Positions 32,439 to 44,202 of a stretch of 64,000 bases of DNA are shown piece by piece. The stretch is taken from contig CM046303.1 in NCBI GenBank assembly GCA_025267735.1, positions 28,372,380-28,436,379 on the forward strand. Reading direction: 5' to 3'. The stretch's first letter is position 1, and the number at the start of each line of letters is the position of its first letter. The notes under the pieces are model-generated. The model was not told where the DNA came from. It saw only the letters and a list, made by a program, of their open reading frames with translations, and ran no database searches. The stretch comes from Mactra quadrangularis (taxonomy: Eukaryota > Mollusca > Bivalvia > Venerida > Mactridae). A program made the position numbers and the translations under genes.

Positions 32439-35400
32439 GTAAGTACAGTCAATTGCTAATACACGTCCTTATCTCTTATCTATCCTTATCTGTGCCATAC
32501 TTATGTAAATGCACTCGTCCGTATGACTCAGTCGCTCACGTCTCTTCGCTACCAAGAGACCTTGTGTTCCAATCCCAGATGCAACTTATACATGTGCCTT
32601 TGTTGGGCAGCTCATGGATTTCTTTCTTTTGTTATTCTCCAATCTTCCGCTGTATCAATAAGAGGAATTGTTAACCTCTTACGACAACATGTGCTTAGTT
32701 CATGTTATAGTCCGACAATATTAACCTGAGCTTGATCTTTATGCAAGAATATAATTATTCAAAATCAGTACACTGTTAAAGTCAGACAATATTAACCTGA
32801 GCTTTGAACTATCGCTTACGGCCTCGGTAAACAGTTCAAAACACTATCTCCTTCACCTCGGGTAAACAGTTTGACTGTTCCCAAATGACAATGCTCACAA
32901 ATCACATTTGGAATAACTGTTTAATGGTGAGTAATTCAATCAAAATGTTGACCACACTGTATACAAGCACATGTAACAAAACAGATATGTTTATCTTTTT
33001 ACAGTTGCCGCTAATTGCACTCTGTCTAACACTGGAAATACATTTCATATCTCAGAAGCAGATCCGCCAGGTAAGTATAGTGCACGTAATTATCAATTAT
33101 TATCAGTGTGTTTTTATTATTAAATTTATAACTAGAACGCACGTTCCAGGCACTTAAGACATGGTTAATACTTTCATTACACAAAATAATTAAAAATATT
33201 TTTTTTTACATCCGGATTCGAACTAGTAACAAATCTATTTATTTATAAGCTGTCGCCTCTACTACCTGGGCTATTTACGAAATCGTACTGCCTTACTTTT
33301 ATTATAAACTGTTGTGCATAACTTTTTACTAAAAACTGACCTCCCTATTTTATGTAATACTTGAGCCCGAAATATGTAAACAAACCTAATCGTTTGTCTC
33401 AAGTTATCCTTAACCAACTGTAACTACTTGGTATTTAAACATAAAGTTTTTTCCCTTTTAATCATGTATACCCTGACTAGCGAATAAGCAAAACAAAACG
33501 TGACTCAATTCACCTTTCAATGCTCGACAGAAATTGATCACATAAGACTTGAGTCTCAGTTGAATGCTAAGTGGGAATAAATCATGTTCTTTTGGTACAG
33601 CTGTCTACGCCGACTTTTGACCTATATTTTAACCGAAAAAATTTGCTCTACCATACTGTCTGTCCAGTGAAATTCTATTCGGGTATAGAGAAATGGATAA
33701 AAGATATGATGTCATTAGTTACATGTATTTGTAATAAACAGGAGCGTATCACGGACAGTAGTTGCTGACTACTCGTATTTACTCTGTGCATTATTTTACT
33801 CATTATTTTAATGGCCATTCTGTTAAGGGGTGTTTTTTAATTGAAAACCCATGTGTCATTGTATTGGCTAAAGATGTTTTAAATTTTCGAAAGTGACAAT
33901 ATATTCGGACAAAAATTGTCAGTTGGGACTGAATTGCAATTTCGAACTAACTCCTAATGATCCGGTGAATACATGTACGTCGTACATGGCCAACATTTAT
34001 ACTTCAAACAAAATGAACCCTGTTTAGCGCTGAGGATTTAAGGAAATGTCTTGTTTTGTTGTAGGTACTATTGTCATACAAGGCACTAAAGATATTGGTG
34101 ATAGAGTTAGTTTTGATTTTACGTCTTCTTTACGTTCTCCAAATCTTTCGTCTGAGTTACAAAGTTCCTTTCATCTAAGTGATTCGACAACCAATTTTAC
34201 CATTACTAATACAAAAATTATAGATTTAGAGGCTCTTTTGGAAAAAGTAAGTACATTGTAATACTATATTCAATTCGTAGAACATGTTGATGTTTCTTAC
34301 TTGATTTATAAGATTATCATATTGATGGACGGAAAAGCTTCACAGACAATACCAGCTGTAAAACCAGCTAAGTTTCATTAGCAAAACATGCGAAAATGTA
34401 TATCATTGTTTAATTTATTAATCAATTTTGTAAACATGACATGTTTTAGACTTTTAATTGTACCGACCGCCCGCTCGACCGCCGACCCGGGTTTCGCAAA
34501 ACTATAAGCCGATTTTTTTTCGTTGAAAAAAAAACGGCTAAAAATTGAAGCATGCATTAGACACTTTTAATGTTTAACTTTGACTCAAATGTTTCATTCT
34601 GCAAACAATTCGATCATATGAATAGCTGAAAAAAACTTTAAAAAAATAGTTTTGCTTATTATTTTATTTAACGCTTAAATGATACAATTGAATACACTAT
34701 GATCTATATTTTGTTTCAGTATGGAGAAAAGTTACTGCTCATTAATCTTCTATTACCATGTGGCAATCAATCATTGGTAAGTTAAAACTATTATCATAAT
34801 CTTAACTATAGTTTGTACAAAATAACAAAACGTGTTTGTGTAAACATTAAAAATGAAACAATCCATTTAGAGGTAGACAGTATTGAAAATAAAAGTTGTA
34901 TAATTCAAATAATTTTAACAAAATTAGTGTTGCAAATAAACCAACACCCATTGGTCAATCATACTTGTAATGGTATACCGCTTTATCATTACACCAAGAA
35001 AACACTCATAAAACATGTTATAATTATATAATATTGTAACGTAAATAAACCCGGTCCTGCAAACGCCGACGGCCGTGCTGCTTTTACTCCAACTCCGCTT
35101 CCTGGACATTCCTAGACGCCAGTAATCACTTACTCTTCCACAAAACCGACAACTCTACCATTTCTCTATAAAATATCGCATTTTCACGGCTACATCCAAT
35201 TTGATTAAAACCCGATCTAAAATTATTAGCTCGCTCACTCGCTTATTTTAGATCTGGCTACTTGATATCACGGGTCAAGTTCAGTCGACCTTTGCTTTTA
35301 TAATATTTATGACGAATTAATTTTGTTCAGTAACTTGTTTACATCGTCTTCGTCACGCAATTTGAAAAGAACCATCCTTTCCCAGCCTTTAAAAACGAAA

Positions 35401-38400
35401 ACCGTCAAATTTGCTTGCAAACCACCTTTTAAAAATAGAAAAATTACGTAATCACGATGCTTTTAATAGTGATTCGTATAGATTCAAGCTACGCTTTAAT
35501 TGGTCGTCACAAAGGTCACTTCGACGTGACCCCCTGAGCGATGACAAGAGAACCTATACGACAGTGGTCTATAGGATATCTTTTTTAGGAGGTTGGACTA
35601 AAACATGCTCAGACTTAAAGTCGAAATCAGAAGCTTCTTGTTCGAATTGTTGACCTCGGCTTACATTCATTTTGACAATGTTTATATATTCAGACTCCTG
35701 TTATAGCTGTGGATGCCGTAGATGAATTTTCTCCGACATTCAATTCATCTGTATACCACATCAACATTCCAGAGGTAACGTATTTATTACCATACATGGG
35801 TAAAGGTAAACGATTGATGTTGTTTTCTCTTTTCATGATAAGTAATTGTTATATCATGCCATTACTGTTCTAATGTTTGACACTTCTATGCACGAATTTG
35901 TCAAGATTGCCATTCAGGCCGGCGGTAAATTACATTTACTATATACCGCTTGAATTGAAATAATCTTGAAGTTAAATATCGATATAGCCGAGGTAAACAG
36001 CGCGAATATGTTGTACTATATTAAAAAAGTTTGTTGTACTCGTATGTGAGCACATGACTATATTCCTAACAATATTAAGTTAGTTTATATTTGTTTTTAT
36101 ATGTTTTCTTCTGCATTACATATGGTATGAACAAAATAATTAAAAATCAAACAATCTAATATTTTAAGTGCAAAAAATACAAAAATATATACTTCAAGTT
36201 TACCATATGGAAGAGATCCAACCACGTATTACCATTATGACATTTGATTCACCTTTATCAATACTTCTTTGAATGAACATTGTATTCATTGATGAGTGCA
36301 GTTGTTATTTTGTATATCCTTTCTAGAATACTAACATTGGATCAACAGTGTTTCATATATCAGATTATGTATATGATAAAGATGTTACTACAAGTCAACA
36401 GTTTAGTTACTCTCTTCAGGAGGTAAGCCAACATTCGGAACAACCTCGGCGATCTTCTACGTAGATAATTTTCGTAGATGGTCGCCAAGGTTGTTCCGAA
36501 AGGTAAGCCAATGCTATATCAAACACAGATTGATTGTAAGAACGGACCTTGTTTTCTTTTTTGATGCGCACTAGTTTTAAAGTTTGACAGAAGATCAGAT
36601 GGCCTTTTGCTGCTTCTGTTGTTTTCCGACTCCGTCGATGTAGAGACACCGATGAGTAAAGAATATAGTCTGAAATAAAACCCTGTAAACATTCTCATTT
36701 AATGTAAACACATCAGTCACGTAAGTTATTAATTGGTACTCTCCAAATTCTTGACATATTAACAGTTTTTACATTTATTTATAATATCGAATTTAAGTCT
36801 ATTTTAATTAGCCGGAATATATAAGGTAACCTAAAGTGGGATTCTAGATGCTAATACGCATTATTTATTAACAAAAATACATTGTTCTTTTCATTTATAT
36901 TAATCCATCGAGTATTGATTCTGTTCTTTTGGCTGTTCCTGTAGGTAACTGAATGTTGTTGTTGATAAAACTACGTAGATTTGTTCGGTAACTAGATAAT
37001 ATATGTAGATATCATAGTCCAGTACATCGTCTGCTTACTTCCGCTACACTCCAAACGTACCTTGGGCAGTTAGTGTGAAAAAATCTTGTTTTCACGAATA
37101 TGAATTAGGCAAGAGAGACCAATCTTCTTCCAATGAAATCGCATGTTACAATTAAATACGCTTCAATAACAATGACGTCATACTGGGACTTCCTTACTCA
37201 AAATACAAAATCAACGTTTATTTTCTCATTTTTTGAAAGGTAAACCAAACCTTAGATATAAAACGAAATATCATTGGCTAGTTTTCCGCAGTAGTTTCAT
37301 TGCGGAATCAATGAAACTGCCTCGCTGATTATTCAAAATTACGAGATTTTCCTAACCAAATTGCCCATGGTACATAACGCAGCACAGCGGAGTAATGCAT
37401 CGGGATAACCGACAATGAGTCCAGTAGTATAACATATGCAAAGGTTTTGATATATTTCAGAGTGGTACAAGTTCACCACACTTTATATGTAATCCTAATA
37501 GTGGTGATATCACTTTACTGGCAGCATTGGAATATGATGGACCAAGAAGTATTCGTAGTTTCATTCTCTCGTTAAAAGTTGAGGTAAAATGAAGATATAA
37601 CTTTTTTCTATAATTTTAGCAACAAGTTTTAATTACTAAAGACGGTGAAGTAAGAACCGATTGTAAGTGTATAGCCCGTACTCAGTGTAAAGTAAAGTAA
37701 AGTAAAAGTTAAATTAATAAAGTGGTATCATGCAATGGTCGGCGAACTTTTAAAAATTAAAACTGCAATGATTCTCATCTTTTTACAACATTCAAGGCAT
37801 GGCTACCACGTAACAATTTCGAATTTAGTATTGGGCAGATGACATGAATGATTTATGTTAATATACAGTCTCATAATGATTGACAGCCATTCTCCAGAAA
37901 TTGATACCGTTTAAAAAAAGCGTCCAGTTATACTTGTACATATAGGTAACCCGACACAAACATGGAGTTCATTCACGCACTTATTGTTTGGCTTTTTGAC
38001 GTCCATTTTTATCACGTGATCTAAAATGAATCGTTATGAATGGCTCAAGGCAACCACAAAATGTTCATTCAAGTCTTGATAATCGTGTATGTCTCCATCC
38101 AGGAACGGCGACAATAATCTGTATTATGATTTCAGGAGATTGGTGAGAGAAAATTTTCTAGCAGTTCAATGTTGACGATTACAGTCACAGATGTAGAAGA
38201 TGTTGCACCATATTTTGTCTATCCTAACTGTCCACCACCATGTATGGCCCCTTTATATGCTGCTATGACAACATTAACATTCACGGTAATTTAAATAAAT
38301 AAATACAATATATATTCATGTATACATGTACATATATATCTGTTTCTATGACTCCTCGTACCTAAACACCAATATTCATAATGTTGACATTACATAATTA

Positions 38401-40652
38401 TGCAACTGAAATTTTATATCAGCTTTACATTTATTAATAACGATTTAGTATCCATATGATTTAAACATGCATTCAAAGGTTAATTTGCTTAAATCATTTT
38501 TAATCTTGTCGAAAGGGGGCCGGCATGGCCGGCATTCTTTGACGAATGGTTTTTAGACGTATCAATCCAAGTAATGTCATTATATGACGACCAGCTCACC
38601 TTACCCCTTTCTCTGGTCCTTGTCTATAACCAGTGCTCGTCAACCTTTCCACAATTTATGTTATTAATGTAGAAGTATGACAGTCCGAATTTAATACAAT
38701 TCATATTTACATGTGTATGTATAGTTTCGAGTCCTTGCTGGTCATTTACTCCGAGAAATATATTAATAGATTTACTTCTAACAACACACCAATGGCATCT
38801 TACAAGTAACGTTTATTTAATACGTAAACATAATCTTGCTTACCGAGTTGGTGTACATAGATGCCTGCATGTGTCTGCTTTATTCTGTCCGAACACCTGC
38901 AATTTACATAACCATGTGATTTTTCACTCTTTATGCTATATAATTTAATATATGTTTACCAATATGTAGTTATTAGTCAGCACGGTGTTTTATGTGTTTA
39001 CTTATTAAAACATTAATGTCAGACTTTGTACTTGTCTCGAATGCATTTTATATCTATAATAACGTTATATTTCAGGGAGAATTTACTCAATTACAGCCTG
39101 ATAATTTTCAAAGCGGGGACACGGAAGGATTTGGTACAAAACGATTATACTTTATCAGCCAAGGTAAAATCATAATACCATGAAAACATACATACTTATT
39201 ATTATACCCCCGCTTCGAAGAAGAGGGGGGTATACTGTTTTACCCTTGTCCGTCCGTGCGTCCGTCCGTCCGTTACAAAATTTCCGTCGCAGTTTTCTCA
39301 GCAACTATAACATGCAGCAGCCTGATACTTTGCATATTGCTTCATCCCATAGTCCCATGTGGTGTAAAGCGATTTCATGCTCCTTGCTCATCTACTTCCT
39401 GTTTGTCGCATATATTTAGATTTTTGCGGGGGTATCACTAGTGAGCATTAGCTCACAGATTTACTTGTTATTATTATTGTATTGTATTGTACATACTGTT
39501 GAAATTTCGGTCGAAGCCAAAAGGCATATCACCGACTTTAAACAAATACACACTGCCTGTACATTAGTTGCTACTTTTGGGTTATATTGTGACATCCTGA
39601 GACTTACGATCAAAACGAAAAGTTGTTATTTTATTACAAATATTATATTTCATGATAACACATGTAACTCACATGTACGTACCTATTTGATACTTTCAGG
39701 TAATGATTACAACATGTTTTCCATCGACAATACAACTGGTGTACTGAGTCAAATAAAGTCAGTGAATGATAAGAATGCACCCGAATCAGAATTCCGCCTA
39801 ATCGTTGAGGTAATATTATTTGTAGATGCATATAAGAAAGAACATAAATGTTATTGTCTAGTATTACCTATCTCATACATTTTTATGCATAACAATAATG
39901 TGTTGCCTATTATAATATAAACGTCTTCAGTTGTATCAATTGTTTTCATATAAAGGTTTTCATAATCAAATCAATTTGTTTTGTTTAGCATCAGCAGCGT
40001 TGACCGATTGTCCTTTGCTAAAGAGAGAACGAATTGTGCATTTCCGACAAAACCATAAAAGAATATCAGACAATTCACCTGCGTTCATCACTGACATTCG
40101 GTTTAAAACTATATTGATAAGTGGTTCGGACATATTTTATGTATACGAAACATAATATCATTTTGAGAGAACGTATTAGAAATTTAACTGTAAAGCTATG
40201 AGAAGAGAAATATATACAAAAATCAATGTTATATAATTTAGCTGTTTCAATTTCAGGTTCAAAAACAGAATCATCCGGAACTTTCAGCCATAGCAGTTGT
40301 CGTTATTCGTGTAAAAGAGAGATTAAAGAATGCTACAACGTTTGGATCATGTTCAATGAATCCTGTTGCGAAACCAGTTAACGCTCCAGAAGAATCTGGG
40401 TCAAACTTTTTTATTCCAATGATAGTAATGGGTGCCATTGCGGCTGTTGCCTCAGCTGGGCTAATTTTAATGTTCATATTTTTCAAACGAAAACAAAACG
40501 ACGCCGTTGTGTCTCCAATACTAATGAAGCCAGGTTTGCCCAATGGAGCTCTTAGAAGTCATGGTTTAGGTGGTACAGAGTACAATAATAGAGCTGTGAT
40601 AAATGCTTTACCAGTGTTTGACAAGAAACAACCTTTAAGTACTCTAAAGTAA
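32390..40652 (+). CDS. Cadherin-like transmembrane protein B (11 exons, 465 aa)
   Basis: Spliced gene from exons at 32390-32438, 33005-33070, 34065-34246, 34720-34776, 35694-35774, 36327-36422, 37461-37583, 38136-38285, 39076-39163, 39700-39809 and 40257-40652; the join is 1398 nt with no internal stop. It has a signal peptide (MILFTTSLVTLIYF...), EC1 beginning HISEADPPGT, linker DEFSPTF at 128-134 and linker DVEDVAPYF at 237-245. CxxxC is at 250-254, the third repeat runs to about 355, the TM helix is 385-410 and the tail about 55 residues. It is clearly a tandem duplicate of gene A in the same orientation, about 7.2 kb downstream. The tail ends LSTLK, so there is no PDZ ligand. Its introns are 0.45-1.04 kb, far smaller than those of gene A. 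The role is inferred as cell-surface adhesion or recognition; no symbol is assigned. Confidence 0.83.
33005..33070 (+). CDS. Gene B exon 2: EC1 start
   Basis: 66 nt, phase 1 to 1, with acceptor TTTTTACAG and donor CCAG|GTAAGT. It encodes VAANCTLSN...FHISEADPP. ISEADPPG is a typical cadherin repeat opening. Confidence 0.8.
33207..33289 (-). repeat. tRNA-like SINE head in gene B intron 2
   Basis: The minus strand reads AGCCCAGGTAGTAGAGGC and AGTTCGAATCCGG, an A/B box pair. The rest is eroded. Confidence 0.4.
33560..34025. repeat. Unclassified element R2, copy 2
   Basis: Reverse complement of 28604-29255. Shares CAACATTTATACTTCAAAC and GACAATATATTCGGAC-type blocks. It ends about 40 nt before gene B exon 3. 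Confidence 0.5.
34065..34246 (+). CDS. Gene B exon 3: EC1 body
   Basis: 182 nt, phase 1 to 0, with acceptor TTTTGTTGTAG and donor GAAAAA|GTAAGT. It begins GTIVIQGTKDIGD. An older repeat copy ends about 40 nt before the acceptor. Confidence 0.78.
34720..34776 (+). CDS. Gene B exon 4
   Basis: 57 nt, phase 0 to 0, between TTTGTTTCAG and TTG|GTAAGT. It encodes YGEKLLLINLLLPCGNQSL, with one cysteine as in the gene A counterpart. Confidence 0.75.
34815..35035. repeat. Dispersed repeat R3, copy 1
   Basis: Shares CGTGTTTGTGTAAACATTAA, AACAAAATTAGTGT and AAAACACTC with 47570-47770 in direct orientation. In gene B intron 4. Confidence 0.45.
35075..35170 (-). repeat. SINE core fragment
   Basis: CTTCCTGGACATTCC and TACTCTTCCACAAAACCGAC match the shared SINE core without a tRNA head. 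Confidence 0.45.
35353..35590. repeat. Dispersed repeat R1, copy 3
   Basis: Colinear with 5208-5443, including AAGGTCACTTCGACGTGACC and TCTATAGGATATC. In gene B intron 4. Confidence 0.55.
35694..35774 (+). CDS. Gene B exon 5: EC1-EC2 linker
   Basis: 81 nt, phase 0 to 0. It contains DAVDEFSPTF and then Y-x-I-x-IPE, paralogous to gene A exon 5. Confidence 0.85.
36327..36422 (+). CDS. Gene B exon 6: EC2 first half
   Basis: 96 nt, phase 0 to 0, with acceptor CCTTTCTAG. It encodes NTNIGSTVFHISDYVYDKD and continues to LQE. The donor GAG|GTAAGCC lies inside an 11 bp target-site duplication, so an identical donor occurs 80 bp downstream. Confidence 0.8.
36432..36500. repeat. Mutator-like micro-element M4 at exon 6 donor (69 bp)
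   Basis: CATTCGGAACAACCTCGG ... GGTTGTTCCGAA between two perfect 11 bp copies of AGGTAAGCCAA (36421-36431 and 36501-36511). The duplication includes the splice donor of gene B exon 6. Confidence 0.8.
37461..37583 (+). CDS. Gene B exon 7: EC2 second half
   Basis: 123 nt, phase 0 to 0. It contains a NPNSGDITLLAALEYDG strand that matches the cadherin D-x-x-T/S-G-x-I...L-D/E-Y motif, and ends LKVE. Confidence 0.84.
38136..38285 (+). CDS. Gene B exon 8: EC2 end, linker and CxxxC
   Basis: 150 nt, phase 0 to 0. It contains TVTDVEDVAPYF and then YPNCPPPC, with acceptor GATTTCAG and donor ACG|GTAATT. Confidence 0.83.
38575..38660 (-). repeat. SINE core fragment in gene B intron 8
   Basis: CTTGTCTATAACCAGTGCTC and following CCTTTCCACAA match the type A core; the ends are lost. 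Confidence 0.45.
39076..39163 (+). CDS. Gene B exon 9: third repeat
   Basis: 88 nt, phase 0 to 1. It encodes GEFTQLQPDN... and ends YFISQG, matching the gene A ending YSISAG. Confidence 0.78.
39200..39440. repeat. ACCCCCGCTTCGAAGAAG dispersed repeat in gene B intron 9
   Basis: TATACCCCCGCTTCGAAG, then AGGGGGGTATACTG and CGTCCGT repeats. I recall this type as a common lophotrochozoan repeat but do not know its family name. Confidence 0.5.
39700..39809 (+). CDS. Gene B exon 10: third repeat, middle
   Basis: 110 nt, phase 1 to 0. It contains NMFSIDNTTGVLSQIK, a textbook cadherin F-x-I-D...TG-x-L strand. The frame happens to stay open on both intronic sides. Confidence 0.85.
40257..40652 (+). 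CDS. Gene B exon 11: TM helix and short tail
   Basis: 396 nt including TAA. It starts VQKQNHPELSAIAVVVIRVK, paralogous to the start of gene A exon 11, then has a stalk with one cysteine, a small-residue-rich helix (GAIAAVASAG) and a KRKQN inner boundary. Confidence 0.84.
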   Translation, partial: VQKQNHPELSAIAVVVIRVKERLKNATTFGSCSMNPVAKPVNAPEESGSNFFIPMIVMGAIAAVASAGLILMFIFFKRKQNDAVVSPILMKPGLPNGALRSHGLGGTEYNNRAVINALPVFDKKQPLSTLK

Positions 40653-41607
40653 AATGAATGTTCCAAGTGAAATGAGACTTCATAAATGATTTTGGTTCTT
40701 TGTGCTTTGTCTACCAACGATCGTAAAAATTTATATAAATTATTATACACTTTCTATGTGTTTTAATAGTATATCACTTGAAAGGTTATCTTTTTCAAAT
40801 ATTTGATCGGAAGTGATAACTTCGACGTTTATATTATTATTTATTTCTGTTTATTTGTTTGTTCATACAATCATTTGATTGACTTTCAAAATATGTGTGT
40901 GGCTATCATTATAGAGAAGTTTATCGTTTTTTGTTCATCAGAGTTTTGGCATGGAATTAATTTGTCGTTCAAATTTGTATGTGATAAGGATAACTTTGTT
41001 TACACTAGTATTATTATGAAGTGCCGCACCTAAATCCTTTTATCTGAACATTTATTTAGTCAGTGCTTTTATTATAATCATGTGTTGCATATTATCAATT
41101 TGCACCGAATGTCTAAGCTTTATCTCTCTTTTCACTCTAATGTATAACATGTATTTTATTTTATCGTGTCATGTGTGAAACATCGACATACGTCAGTCTT
41201 GAGATTTGTGTTTCAATTCATTCGGCTGTTTTGTTTTTCATAAGTTGTACAACTTTCGCTATATCGAAGTTCAATTCTTACAGTGCAGTGCAGTTCAAGT
41301 ATTACACACTGACATTGCGTCTATAAACAAATGAATGTCCGATCGAGATTTGTATATCTATAGGCAGTTTGCGATAATGCTGGACCCCTATTAACCGTAA
41401 ATATTTGGATAATCAATCAGTATGTGCTGTACAGTGTTGGGTGTCTCATAATTAGCTATTACTTTGTATCACTGTTAAACGATTGTTCTGATAATGGCTC
41501 GTACTCATTTGACGAATCCGTCAGCTTGGCTCCAAACTTTGCATTACATGCCATTGGAAAATATGCTATGTAATTGTAGGCAAATTCTGAATTTTTGGAT
41601 TTGACAA

Positions 41608-41710
41608 GGAAAATGCTAGTTCTTATCACTTACACATATTTAGTTAATTACGTTTAATAGCTATTGAGGTATTTCACGATTTTAAGGGGCCCAGGTTCAA
41701 CGGAAACTAT
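41608..41710. repeat. Dispersed repeat shared with 5580-5690
   Basis: AAGGAAAATGCTAGTT and TAGCTATTGAGGTATTTCA match the copy upstream of gene A. About 100 bp, diverged. Confidence 0.4.
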
Positions 41711-42336
41711 CTATACTTTGAAGCTAGTAGCATAAATAACAAATAATAGTCGCACGATTGAATGATGTTTGAACTTCTGTTACCGTCATGTAATTATAAT
41801 TTCATCACTCTTCTTAAGATATGTATACATATCAACTTACAAAATAATATGAAATATCATTGTGAACATCGATGTTCTTTGTCATTTTTGATATCATTTA
41901 CAATACTACATTATTTAAGCCAATGCTGTTTGTCAACCATATATTACATCAACTGGTCCTAACAATTCTTACCTAAGAGACATGCAGCTTCTCTCGAATA
42001 GCGGGAGACGAATTGTATATTCGTTTTTTAAGACGGTTATGACAGGATACAATCTAGAATCGAACCCTGATTACTGTATTAACAGCATACTAAAAACGAA
42101 TAGATTCGCAAATTTGAACCTTATGAAAAGAAAGATCCCTTCAGCGTTTTCCACATGACAGACATTCCAACGTATTGCACTTCCTTCTTTACTTACAATG
42201 TCGCAAACACATTTCTGAAAAACATTTTAAATCAATACAAAGTAATTCCGCAACATGCAATAGTTTATTCAAGTTCATTTTAGCTAGATTGTGATATTAG
42301 TTCTTACAGCTTAGATTAATCGATTTCTAGTACGCT

Positions 42337-42492
42337 TCCTGGTCCCCCAGTACTGAGCTAGTAATATAAAAAATTCCGCTCAAGAAAACAACAGGGAAGG
42401 TTTTTGGATGGGATTCGAACTGGTCAACGCGGAGATGGCTATAAAATGATAACCAGTCCAAAAGCGTAACCGCTCGGCCACCACCGCTTCAC
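42337..42492 (-). repeat. SINE with tRNA-Ser/Leu-like head
   Basis: The minus strand reads GGTGGTGGCCGAGCGGTTA, a long variable region, then CAGTTCGAATCCCATCC. Downstream is a core piece, CTCAGTACTGGGGGACCAG. The head resembles tRNA-Ser, but no CCA-ready acceptor stem was verified. Confidence 0.55.
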
Positions 42493-42572
42493 TATATCTC
42501 AATATGCAATAACTAAATCTTTGCTTACGGCAACACAGAACCGTTACACAAAACTAAAACATGTGTAGCGCC

Positions 42573-42712
42573 GTTAAACGTCGCAACGCCGCTAAACGTC
42601 GCAACTGACGTTAAACGTCGCAACACTAACGCTAAACGTCGCAACCGCCGCTAAACGTCGCAATCGCCCTGCCGTTAAACGTCGCAACGCTGACGGTAAA
42701 CGTCGCAAAAAA
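42573..42712. repeat. TAAACGTCGCAAC satellite, cluster 1
   Basis: Seven irregularly spaced copies of (C/G)TAAACGTCGCAA with variable 3-9 bp spacers such as CGC, TGACG and CGCCCTGC. Confidence 0.75.
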
Positions 42713-44202
42713 TCGACATACCCAACTTTAAGACCCATCAAGATTTTCGCTTTATGATACAGCCATATAGCTCTGATTGTATATACGTCTGTTTTGCGAT
42801 GATATAATCTACAAGCCGTGACCCCATGTTGTGATCGATGAGATAAGATAAGGATCATAGGTCACGATTTCAAGTCATATCAGGGGATTAATTAAATTCG
42901 TTGTAAACAAATGTTTTATATTGTCCATTATGCAACAAGTGTAAATTAACAGATAAATGTTTCACAACTTTTAAAGTGACATTTTGTATACAACACAGTC
43001 AGATAAAACAAGAATGATGATTGAAATGATTTTTAATGGTCAAATTATGTTAGAAATGAAAATTATGTACTCATCTACCATTTTAATTTGTAATTGCCCA
43101 TCCATTAATTAAGACATGCCTCATATTTATTGTTGTAAAAGTTTTAAATTTAAATGAATGATTTTGAAACAATTACTATTCAAACCTCATCGCTATCGTT
43201 AACCCGCCAATAACCATTCTTTTGTTTCGTCTGCCGCTTTATTTTACTTGGACTTAAATGTCCATGCATTAATTTGTATAACTGTTTTATTTATTCTAAT
43301 ATTTCACCTTTTTAATACAATCGTTCTACAATTATTTGTAAACTAGTAAATAAAAGTTTTCAATGTGTTAATGTTTTAATTAAATAATTGTAGAGGTAAA
43401 CTAAAAACAATTGATGTCTTTCATCCTTATACCACAGGAATAAAGTAATATGTTTATGATACTGTTTTCAGTAATACGTATATTCGAGTAAATCTTCCCG
43501 AACAATAATTCTTTGAATAAATAGATAAATTACATGTATGTATTTTCTAACCTGCCTAGAATCTTAACTCTTTCATTATAATTATTTCAGAACCTTTATT
43601 ACAACATCATTTGACAGACTACATGTATATATACAAAAAGTTATCAATAAAAGAGACAGGAAGGTGATCCTGTCATAAAAGTGTACCCGCTGTGACTTGC
43701 TATGCACAGTGTATTATACAATCACACCAGGGGTCCAAAAATCCGATAGCACACACTATAAATTTAAGAAAAAAATACATAAAAAATGCTAAACTTTAGG
43801 AAAAAAGTGCAAATGGTACCAAAACTTCATTAAGATATTTAAAATTTAAAAAGTGCTCCGAAAACTAGAAACATACGGCATTTTCATGTCATTTGCACAA
43901 ATTTGAAAGCCTTTATTTTTCAACTTATATTAGCCTGGGTATTTATTTTCCTTCTTTGTTTATAGTAACGTGAGTAATCAAATAAAACCTTAAAAGGGAC
44001 CAAAACTTTACAATTTTACAAAAAATTAAAAACAATCAAATGAAAGAAGACAGTTAAAACTTTTTTGCATCATTTGCACAAAATTGATATCTTTAATAAT
44101 AAAAGAGTAATCACCGTTTAAAGAATTTTCCCCTATACTTTTCTATTGAAAATCTAATATCGACTTGGGATTATGTATGGGCCTAAAAGCTGGACATGAT
44201 GC

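Noticed and set aside
42405..42492. Functional tRNA-Ser or tRNA-Leu gene
   Set aside because: The head is tRNA-like, but it is fused to the SINE core and the acceptor stem could not be paired; more likely a SINE.
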